Positions 41,357 to 47,606 of a stretch of 47,606 bases of DNA are shown here, in pieces. The notes beneath the pieces are model-generated. The model saw only the letters and a list, made by a program, of their open reading frames with translations. It was not told the DNA's origin and did not search any database. Each line of letters opens with the position of its first letter. The stretch's first letter is position 1. The position numbers and the translations under genes were made by a program. Source of the stretch: Claveliimonas sp964652805 (GTDB lineage: Bacteria; Bacillota; Clostridia; Lachnospirales; Lachnospiraceae); assembly GCA_964652805.1 (NCBI GenBank), contig CAZZBJ010000002.1:1-47606 (forward strand). Direction: 5' to 3'.

Positions 41357-42583
41357 TTATTTCCCCTCAAACGCAGCGTAACTTTTTATAATATCCTCCA
41401 CAATGCCCACAACGGTGTCCATACCCTCCACCGTAATGTGCTCATAGGGACCGTGGAAGGCGGATCCGCCTGTGCCCAGATTGGGGCAGGGAAGTCCCTT
41501 GAAGCTGAGTCTTGCGCCGTCTGTCCCGCCTCTGACCGGAGACACATCCGGCGTCAGGCCTGCGTCTGTGATGGCCTTCTTCGCAATGTCCACAAGGTGC
41601 ATGCAGGGCTCGATCTTCTCCCGCATATTGTAGTAGGATTCCAGGATCTCCAGCTCCACCGTACCCTGGCCGTACTTCTCGTTCATGGTCTTCGCTATCT
41701 GGCGCAGCGTCCCATGTCTCTCCTCAAATTTTTCTCTGCTGTGGTCACGGACAAAATAGCGCATTTTTGTTATCTCCGTGTTCCCGCTTATATTCATCAG
41801 ATGGAAGAATCCTTCATAGCCCTCTGTCGTCTCCGGGCGCTCCTCCGGCAGCATAGACTGAATCTCCATGCCGATGAGCTGGGAGTTCACCAGGATCCCT
41901 TTGGCGCTGCCAGTGTGTACGTTCACTCCGTGGATGGTGAAGAAGGCGGTGGAGGCGTTGAAATTCTCAAACTGGATCTCCCCCTCGATGTCGCCGTCCA
42001 GGGTATAGGCGTAGTCTGCTCCAAAGCGCTCCACATCGAAATTCTTTGCGCCCCTTGCGATCTCCTCGTCCGGCGTAAAGCCGATGCAGATCTTCCCGTG
42101 GGGAATATCCCCCTTCACGAGCCGTTCCGCCACAGTCATGATCTCCGCAATGCCGGCCTTGTCATCCGCCCCCAAAAGGGTGGTGCCGTCCGTGGTGATG
42201 AGGGTGCGCCCCTTCATCCTTTTCAGATGGGGGAACTCCTCCACCCGGAGCACTCTCCCGCTGTCTCCCAGCTTCACATCCTCTCCGTCATAGTCCTGGA
42301 TGATCTGGGGACGGATGTCATTTCCGCTGAAATCCGCTGCCGTGTCCATGTGGGCGATCAGGCCGATGGCCGGCCTGTCCTCATAGCCCGGCATGGCCGG
42401 TATCTGGGCATAGAGATAGCACATGTCGTCCAGCTCCACCTGCTCGATTCCCATAGACTTCAACTCCTGAGCGAGAAGCCTCCCCAGGTCAAACTGCCTC
42501 TGAGTGGACGGGACTGTCTCGCTGTTCTCATCGCTTGTCGTCCAGACATCCACATATTTTAAAAATCTTTCATATGCTCTCAT
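41357..42583 (-). CDS. pepT: Tripeptide aminopeptidase (peptidase T)
   Basis: A 408-residue M20B di-zinc peptidase releasing the N-terminal residue of tripeptides. Zinc ligands are in LIAHMDTAADFSG near residue 78 and TLLGADDKAGIAEI near 143. The catalytic Glu is in GFTPDEEIARGAKNF near 175, and the final block VRGGTDGARLSFKGLPCPNLGTGG is complete. ATG 42583 follows GGAGGAAACAGCT. It is second in the operon after the POT permease, so imported tripeptides are cut at once. Confidence 0.96.
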   Translation of the reverse strand: MRAYERFLKYVDVWTTSDENSETVPSTQRQFDLGRLLAQELKSMGIEQVELDDMCYLYAQIPAMPGYEDRPAIGLIAHMDTAADFSGNDIRPQIIQDYDGEDVKLGDSGRVLRVEEFPHLKRMKGRTLITTDGTTLLGADDKAGIAEIMTVAERLVKGDIPHGKICIGFTPDEEIARGAKNFDVERFGADYAYTLDGDIEGEIQFENFNASTAFFTIHGVNVHTGSAKGILVNSQLIGMEIQSMLPEERPETTEGYEGFFHLMNISGNTEITKMRYFVRDHSREKFEERHGTLRQIAKTMNEKYGQGTVELEILESYYNMREKIEPCMHLVDIAKKAITDAGLTPDVSPVRGGTDGARLSFKGLPCPNLGTGGSAFHGPYEHITVEGMDTVVGIVEDIIKSYAAFEGK

Positions 42584-42603
42584 AGCTGTTTCCTCCGTCT
42601 GTA

Positions 42604-43998
42604 TCAGTCCTCATCTTCCACGAGCCTGTTCAGCTTCTTATTAGCGGCCACCATGAAGAGGGCACACAGAAGGAGCAGGACAAAGATGCCCACAAGCACC
42701 GGGAAGATATTCAGGTTTTCAATGATCACCTGCACATAGGGGCTCAGCTTGGAGGCGCAGAAGGTAGCTACCGTGATGACGCCCATGAGCAGGGACAGAT
42801 ATTTCTTGGGTGCGTACTTGCTGACAAAGGCGTTCCTAAGCGGTGAGAAGCACATCTCTCCGATGGTCAGCAGCAGCACAAAGCCTACCATCCACAGCAC
42901 GCTTACTTTGTTTGCGGAGGAGGATCCCACGCCCCGGGTGAACTCCGCCAGCACGATCACGCCGAAGGCGGATCCAAGGAAGAGGAAGCTAAGGCCGATC
43001 TTCTGGAACATGTTCAGGTCCCCCTTCGGCCTCTCGGAGAGCTTTCTCCACACAGCCGCCATGACGCCTCCTAAGGCCACACACAGAATTCCGTTAAGAG
43101 AGGTGTTGATCCAGCCCGGAGCGATCTCAAGAGAGCCCAGGTGCATATCCACATACTCTGTCATGTAGATGGTCAGAGCCAGCTCGTTCTGGTAGTAGAA
43201 GAGCCAGAAGATTACAGAGAAAGCAGACACCAGCACAATGGCACACACCCGTCTCTTCTCCGCACTGGTAAGAGACTCTGTGGATTTGCTTTTATTCTTC
43301 TCTTTCTTATTTTCCTGCCCGATAATGTTGCCCTTTGTGTCTGTCAGATACTTAAAGGGCTTCACACCCTGGCCCTGGAGATTTCCCCAGTTAGCGACAA
43401 ACCAGACGGCGGACAGGATACAGAACACAGCGCTCATGAGGAAGCACTGTCTGAAGCCCAGGACATCTCCCTGTCTGAAGGTATTCAGATAGAGATAGCC
43501 TGTGGCTATGGATCCCACAAAGGATCCCACATTTACGAAAGAATACTGGATGGAAAAAGCGGAGTCCAGCATGCTCTTGTCATCGTACATGCGCCCCTGG
43601 ATGGCGGACAGGTTGCCCTTGAAAAATCCGGTTCCTATGGACACAACGATCACCATCAGGTTGACCATGGCCGCATTGCCTGCCTTCCATCCGATGAGAT
43701 ACCCCGCCGCCATGATGACGCTTCCCAGGGGGATGGCATATCTGGCTCCCAGCCAGCGATCGCTGATGTATCCGCCGATAATGGGCGCCAGATAGGTGTA
43801 GGCCGTTAAATTGGCCGCGATGACCGTGGCCTGTGCATTGTCGATTCCCAGTCCTCCCTCGGCTGCCGCTGTGATCAGGAACAGCAGCAGGATCGGCTTT
43901 GCGCCGTAGTAGGCCAGCCTCTCCAGTGTAAATGTCAGATTACAGACATAGAAGCCCTTCGGGTGCCTCTTCTTTTCTGCAGTTGTACTTTCTCCCAT
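42604..43998 (-). CDS. POT/PTR-family di-/tripeptide:proton symporter
   Basis: A 464-residue membrane transporter of the major facilitator superfamily. The peptide-transporter motif LTFTLERLAYYGAKPILLL near residue 25 carries the ExxER(F/L)xYY proton-binding signature, and GTGFFKGNLSAIQG near 123 is the second POT block. About 12 helices are visible. A positively charged loop near 230-250 joins the two halves. It takes up di- and tripeptides for PepT and the M18 aminopeptidase encoded next. ATG 43998 follows GGAGGGTACAAAAAA. The start lies 18 nt after a decayed LysR gene on the same strand, so its promoter may lie inside that remnant. Confidence 0.92.
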   Translation of the reverse strand: MGESTTAEKKRHPKGFYVCNLTFTLERLAYYGAKPILLLFLITAAAEGGLGIDNAQATVIAANLTAYTYLAPIIGGYISDRWLGARYAIPLGSVIMAAGYLIGWKAGNAAMVNLMVIVVSIGTGFFKGNLSAIQGRMYDDKSMLDSAFSIQYSFVNVGSFVGSIATGYLYLNTFRQGDVLGFRQCFLMSAVFCILSAVWFVANWGNLQGQGVKPFKYLTDTKGNIIGQENKKEKNKSKSTESLTSAEKRRVCAIVLVSAFSVIFWLFYYQNELALTIYMTEYVDMHLGSLEIAPGWINTSLNGILCVALGGVMAAVWRKLSERPKGDLNMFQKIGLSFLFLGSAFGVIVLAEFTRGVGSSSANKVSVLWMVGFVLLLTIGEMCFSPLRNAFVSKYAPKKYLSLLMGVITVATFCASKLSPYVQVIIENLNIFPVLVGIFVLLLLCALFMVAANKKLNRLVEDED

Positions 43999-44016
43999 TT
44001 TTTTGTACCCTCCAAA

Positions 44017-44806
44017 TCAATCTTGTTTCATCTTTGTGACCGCAAGTTTCATGAACTCCGCCATGCTTTTTGTAAAATACCTGTTTTTGCGGTAATAAAA
44101 ATATACGTTCCTCTCCGCATCCGGGTCATCGATCTTGTAATAGTACACATCCGCCCCGGCGGGAACGTATTGCAAAGCAGTGTCGCTTATAAAGGAAATA
44201 CCCATCCTCCTTTCTGTCAAATGATACGTTGTGAGCATCTGGTCCAGCTTCCACGCCACTTGCAGCGTGATCCCCGTGCGCCTGCAAATCTCTTCCACTC
44301 TCTTTCGTGTGTCATTGTGGGTGCGCAGGAGCACAAACGGCTCGTCTTCAAACAGCCCGAGAGGCACCCGGGCTTTTCCGAATATCATTCAGGCTGAGAC
44401 TCCACGATCTGGCCGGACCATTGCTTGAAAAGCCTGCCGGCACCGCCAGCAGAAGATGCCCTTTTTTCACATAGCGTCTCTCATAGAGCTCACTGTCCAG
44501 CGGATACTTGTCCATCAGAAGATCCGGCTCCCGGAAGGTCTTCAGTATCTCAGGAAAGACAAAGGCAGAAAAAAGATAGGTATCGCCCACAGTGAGCTTT
44601 CCCGCAGACAGTTCATTGAGGCTGCTGACATAGCCCGCAAATTCCTCCTCCATCTCCCGGATCTTCTCCGCGGTCCGGATATACTCCTTCTCCACCTTCC
44701 TGACCGTCGCGCTCAGGGCCGGCTGAGAGATGTAAAGTTTAGCCGCAGCCTTGGAAAAGCTTCCTTCCCTGTAAACTTCATACACATATTTCATATGTCT
44801 GAACAT
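44017..44806 (-). pseudogene. LysR-family regulator, decayed by several deletions
   Basis: Two adjacent frames together resemble a LysR regulator but miss pieces. The helix-turn-helix is present (GSFSKAAAKLYISQPALSATVRKVEKE), then the text jumps straight to EYIRTAEKIREM, skipping about 27 residues of wing. A second gap follows FRE before PDLLMDKYPLD in the effector domain. A third lesion near 44375 shifts the frame; the remainder (VPLGLFEDEPFVLLRTHNDTRKRVEEI to VTKMKQD) is read in another frame. The intact ancestor would be about 300 residues. The first lesion is in frame, but loss of the wing should already destroy DNA binding. It faces the aminotransferase remnant divergently, as regulators of that gene would. 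Confidence 0.82.
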
Positions 44807-45002
44807 ACCGGAAATCACCACAACAGCTTATTTCTTATTAAATAAAATTGTATATTCTGTCCTCTCCGAACGCAAACAAGAAAAGCAAATCGTTCAATAA
44901 GGAAAAGTTATAGGATACACACAGCTCGCTCCCCCCTCTAAGGAAGCACATTTTCCTCCGTGTTATATATATTTCCTTATAGCCCGTATACTCCTTTCTG
45001 TA

Positions 45003-45032
45003 TTGGCGCTTTGCCAGCCTTTTCTCTATAAT
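45003..45032 (+). promoter_or_regulatory. Promoter of the aminotransferase remnant
   Basis: TTGGCG (45003-45008) and TATAAT (45027-45032) with an 18-nt spacer, followed by AAAAGGAGG and an ATG at 45070. Expression signals survive although the genes downstream are broken. The rest of gap 44822-45069 shows nothing else I can support. Confidence 0.55.
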
Positions 45033-45069
45033 AGGTGCCGGAGACACGAAAGACAAAAGGAGGATTCTT

Positions 45070-45290
45070 ATGACTGAAGACACAAAAGCCGCATATACGG
45101 CAGCCCTGTGCAGATACAGGGAAATACAGGACAGGGGACTTCACCTGAATATGTCCCGCGGAAAACCGTTCCCGGAGCCGGCGTGGCGATGATCGCCTCA
45201 AGTCCCGCCAACACAGCCGAGATCAGGAAACACATGGCGGCCTGTGAAAAAATACTGGAAGGAGAAAAAGAAAATGGAGAAAGCATATAA
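45070..45290 (+). pseudogene. Remnant of an aspartate-type aminotransferase
   Basis: The ATG at 45070 starts about 33 residues that match the N terminus of the PLP-dependent aspartate aminotransferase family, ending RGLHLNMSRGKP. The frame then stops at 45191. In another frame, VPGAGVAMIASSPANTAEIRKHM resembles the region following the PLP Lys (FPGAGVAF-type) deep inside the enzyme. So some 200 or more residues, including the PLP-binding Lys, have been lost out of frame, and the C terminus is also missing. The ancestor would be about 420 residues. It shares a direction and probably a transcript with the broken glutamate dehydrogenase. Confidence 0.7.
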
Positions 45291-46274
45291 CCCTTATGAC
45301 AATGTACTGAAAGTGGTAAAAGAGGCTGCAGACATCCTGGGCTACTCCGACAGCGATATTGAAGCCATCAAATACCCTGAGAGGGAGCTGAAGGTGGCCA
45401 TTCCCGTGCGCATGGACGACGGGACCACTCATGTGTTTGAGGGCTTTCGCATCCAGCACTCCACATCTCGGGGCCGGCAAAGGGCGGCATACGCTTCCAC
45501 CCCGGCGTGACCGCAGACGAGGTGAAGGCCCTGGCCGCCTGGATGACCTTTAAGTGCGCCGTAGTCAACATCCCTTACGGCGGCGGCAAGGGCGGTGTCA
45601 TCTGCGACCCGAACAGACTCTCCGAGAACGAGATCCGGGCCATCACGAGAAGGTACACCGCTGCCATCGCCCCGCTCATCGGCCCGCAGCAGGATATCCC
45701 TGCGCCGGACGTGGGAACCAGCGCCTCCGTCATGGGATGGATGATGGATACCTACAGCATGCTGAAAGGGCACTGCATCCACGGGGTCGTCACAGGAAAG
45801 CCCCTGGAGCTGGGCGGAGCTCTCGGGAGACATGACGCCACCGGGCGGGGCGTCATGTTCACAGTGAAGAGTATCCTTTCCAGGCTGCATATTCCTGTCA
45901 AAGGCACGACAGTGGCCGTCCAGGGCATGGGCAATGTGGGCAGCGTCACTGCCCGGCTTCTGCACGAGGAGGGCATGAAGGTGGTGGCTGTCAGCGATGT
46001 GTCCGGCGGCATTTTCAACCCCGACGGGCTGGATATCCCCGGCATCATCGTAGAGGCGTCGTCGTCTCCTACTTTGAGTGGGTGCAGAACATTCAGTCTG
46101 TGACCTGGACAGAGGGGGGAGGTAAATGCAAAGCTGAAAGACATCATGGACGCTGCCTTCGAGGCAGTATGGTCCATCTCCAGATCAAAAAAAGTCACCC
46201 TCCGCACCGGCGCATATCTGATCGCAGTCAAGCGGGTGGTAGATGCCAAAGCGGCGCGCGCCATCTGGCCGTAA
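45274..46274 (+). pseudogene. Glutamate (Glu/Leu/Phe-type) dehydrogenase, broken by frameshifts and deletions
   Basis: The ancestor was an NAD(P)-dependent glutamate dehydrogenase of about 420 residues. Residues 1-67 read in one frame. A missing C near 45471-45475, at the HSTSRG(P)AKGG substrate block, shifts the frame. The next frame gives the catalytic-Lys block PYGGGKGGV, APDVGTSASVMGWMMDTYS and the Rossmann motif GMGNVGS, up to NPDGLDIPG. Two deletions near 46045 and 46056 remove about 85 residues, leaving a scrap (IIVEA) between them. The C-terminal SYFEWVQNIQSVTWTE follows, and an extra G in the G-run near 46113-46118 shifts the frame again before AKLKDIMDAAFEAVW. ATG 45274 still has AAGGAGAAAAAGAAA. 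Confidence 0.9.
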
Positions 46275-46299
46275 GAGCCGGGTGCCCCGAACATGACAG

Positions 46300-46340
46300 G
46301 AGCCGCCTGCGCACCACAAGCGCAGACGGCTCTTTCATTG
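46300..46340 (+). terminator. Terminator after the glutamate dehydrogenase remnant
   Basis: GAGCCG plus CTGCGC (46300-46312) pairs with GCGCAG plus CGGCTC (46320-46332) with one internal mismatch and a 7-nt loop, then TTTCATT. It may also serve the convergent LysR gene, where the mismatch becomes a G-U pair, although no U-run follows on that side. Confidence 0.65.
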
Positions 46341-46406
46341 TCTCGCTATTGTAAAGCCTCTTCCTTGCACCTCATTGATCTTTGAGATGGTTATAAATTA
46401 TACGTC

Positions 46407-47279
46407 CTATTCCTTCATCTTCTCCTTCATCATTTTCATGAATTTAACGACGTTCTTCTTGTCACAGTTTGACGGATAATACATCCGCAGCTCGCAGTCC
46501 TTTTCAAAGTCCTCCAGGCTCCGGATCTCTCCGTCATTTCCCTGAAAATACCGGCTGTCCACAAAGGCAAAGGCGTTGTTGAACTCCACCTTCATCTTCA
46601 TGGTCTCCACATTCCTCACCTCGATGAAATCGCAGACGCCCTCCAGACGCCTGCAGGCCTCCTTCTGTACACTGCAGCTGTAGTGGGGGGCCACATAACA
46701 CCTGTGCCCCTTAAGATCCTCCAACCGAAGGACCCCGTATGGGATGGACGTGTTTTTCCCCACATACACCCCCAGCCTGGAGCTTGTCAGGTACTGGTTT
46801 TCTATGCCCGGCTCCCCCAGAAGCTCATTGTCATCATACCCGATGAAAATATCCAGCTCATGCTTTTTCATCATCCTGGCGCCGATCTTGCTGTCGATCT
46901 TGTAACACTCCATCTTCTCTCCGACACGGAGAAAGAAGGGGTCATATATCTGCTCATAGGTCATCCACATCTTTTTGTTGATGGCGCTGTCAATTCCAAT
47001 GTAGGTGATCTCCCTGCCCCGGAGCTGCTCGATCTCCTCCATCATCCTGCTTTCGATCTCCAGCATCTCCTTCGCACTCCGGTAGACGATCCGCCCCAAT
47101 TCGGTGGGTGTGATCTCACCCTTGCCCCTGTTGACCAGCTTCCCTCCCGCCATCTTCTCCAGAGAAGAGATGTTCTGGCTGATGGCAGTCTGGGAGACAA
47201 AGTTTGTATTTCCGGCTTTTGTAAAGCTTTTGCTCTCGATCACATCTACAAAGTATTTGTACTTCCATATGCTGCTCAT
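46407..47279 (-). CDS. LysR-family transcriptional regulator
   Basis: A 290-residue regulator. The winged helix-turn-helix lies at about 1-60 with SKSFTKAGNTNFVSQTAISQNISSLEK and the wing GEITPTELGRIVYRSA. A linker helix leads to a substrate-binding-like effector domain (about 88-285, starting EITYIGIDSAINKKM). The start ATG 47279 (MSSIWKYKYF) follows GGGAGCATACGTAAA; longer frames reach 47411 but lack similarity. It is intact, unlike the other LysR gene in the window. Its divergent partner is the gene beginning near 47530, the usual layout for a LysR protein and its target. The ligand is unknown. Confidence 0.9.
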   Translation of the reverse strand: MSSIWKYKYFVDVIESKSFTKAGNTNFVSQTAISQNISSLEKMAGGKLVNRGKGEITPTELGRIVYRSAKEMLEIESRMMEEIEQLRGREITYIGIDSAINKKMWMTYEQIYDPFFLRVGEKMECYKIDSKIGARMMKKHELDIFIGYDDNELLGEPGIENQYLTSSRLGVYVGKNTSIPYGVLRLEDLKGHRCYVAPHYSCSVQKEACRRLEGVCDFIEVRNVETMKMKVEFNNAFAFVDSRYFQGNDGEIRSLEDFEKDCELRMYYPSNCDKKNVVKFMKMMKEKMKE

Positions 47280-47437
47280 TTTACGTATGCTCCCGGTCTC
47301 CATTCCCTCTTTAAACGCTTGCCTGTGTATTCTATCATAGAACATCGAAACGGATTTTGCAAGAAGGGGCGGAGCTCTTCCGGCATCCTGTTCCGCATTT
47401 CCATAGTGCAAAATCGCAAAATGGTATCTATGGTGTA

Positions 47438-47466
47438 TTGCTTTTTCATGCAGGATAAGCTATACT
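47438..47466 (+). promoter_or_regulatory. Promoter of the divergent gene at the right edge
   Basis: TTGCTT (47438-47443), a 17-nt spacer, TATACT (47461-47466). An inverted repeat GTTAG-N6-CTAAC follows at 47479-47494 and could be a binding site for the adjacent LysR regulator. Confidence 0.6.
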
Positions 47467-47529
47467 GAATATATGCCGGTTAGTTATTGCTAACATTCTG
47501 ATTTGCTTATAAGTGAAAGGGGGATGTAT

Positions 47530-47606
47530 GTGAACTGGACGCGCACCATCTTGGACGGGCTCGCCATGGCGGCCTATTTTAACCTGTTCGCCGCGGCGGT
47601 GGCGCT
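47530..47606 (+). CDS. Start of an unidentified membrane protein (cut by window edge)
   Basis: The first 25 codons read NWTRTILDGLAMAAYFNLFAAAVA, a short polar start running into a hydrophobic helix. GTG 47530 is well placed after AAAGGGGG (6 nt); an in-frame ATG at 47524 touches that ribosome site and would add two residues. The open frame continues off the window. I do not recognise the family from this much. Its divergent placement from a LysR gene suggests a transporter or exporter under its control. Confidence 0.55.
   Translation, partial: MNWTRTILDGLAMAAYFNLFAAAVA

Noticed and set aside
1..47606. tRNA, rRNA, CRISPR arrays, transposases, phage integration sites
   Set aside because: None was seen in the gaps between genes; most gaps are under 300 nt and hold promoters, leaders or terminators.

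Overview
The window looks like chromosome from a moderately high-GC Firmicute of the Lachnospiraceae/Clostridiales type. The evidence is the gene content (a biotin-dependent Na+-pump decarboxylase cluster with separate small subunits, a Firmicute-style maltodextrin operon, a GH133 debranching enzyme, POT peptide permease with PepT), strong AGGAGG ribosome binding sites, several TTG/GTG starts, and TTGACA/TATAAT-type promoters. This assignment is inference; no rRNA, tRNA, CRISPR array, prophage or insertion sequence was recognised. Most genes lie on the minus strand.

Layout. 1-176: start of an OmpR-type response regulator, cut by the window edge. 426-4888: carAB (carbamoyl phosphate synthase) with a clear promoter and a leader holding a terminator-like hairpin. 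4904-6254: a membrane-anchored transglutaminase-like protein. 6284-11904: a five-gene operon combining an acyl-CoA carboxyltransferase, an OadG-like small subunit with a lipoprotein front, a biotin carrier, the OadB Na+-pump subunit and a biotin-domain-free pyruvate/oxaloacetate carboxyltransferase. 11974-17210: pyrH-frr-uppS-cdsA-dxr-rseP. 17318-19445: dihydrouridine synthase, a small prepilin peptidase and a cytidylate-kinase-like protein. 19515-21097 (+): a MATE exporter behind a 213-nt structured leader ending in a strong terminator hairpin. 21067-21847: a ToxN/AbiQ-family toxin with its own promoter and structured RNA upstream.

21863-38131 is a large maltodextrin locus: a nine-gene minus-strand operon (malE-malF-malG-pulA-GH133 debranching enzyme-glgP-malQ-neopullulanase-alpha-glucosidase) and a divergent LacI-family regulator. 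A motif CGAAACTTT recurs at both promoters, in operator-like positions. The operon imports maltodextrin and degrades it inside the cell by debranching, phosphorolysis, disproportionation and hydrolysis.

38136-43998 is a peptide-use operon: POT permease, PepT, M18 aminopeptidase, YitT-family membrane protein and asparaginase. Next to it, 44017-46274 holds three consecutive decayed genes (LysR regulator, aspartate-type aminotransferase, glutamate dehydrogenase) carrying many deletions and frameshifts, while neighbours on both sides are intact. The window ends with an intact LysR regulator (46407-47279) divergent from the start of a probable membrane protein.

The strongest candidates for something new are the ToxN toxin without an obvious tandem-repeat antitoxin RNA, the unassigned riboswitch-like leader of the MATE exporter, and the transcarboxylase/Na+-pump hybrid operon.
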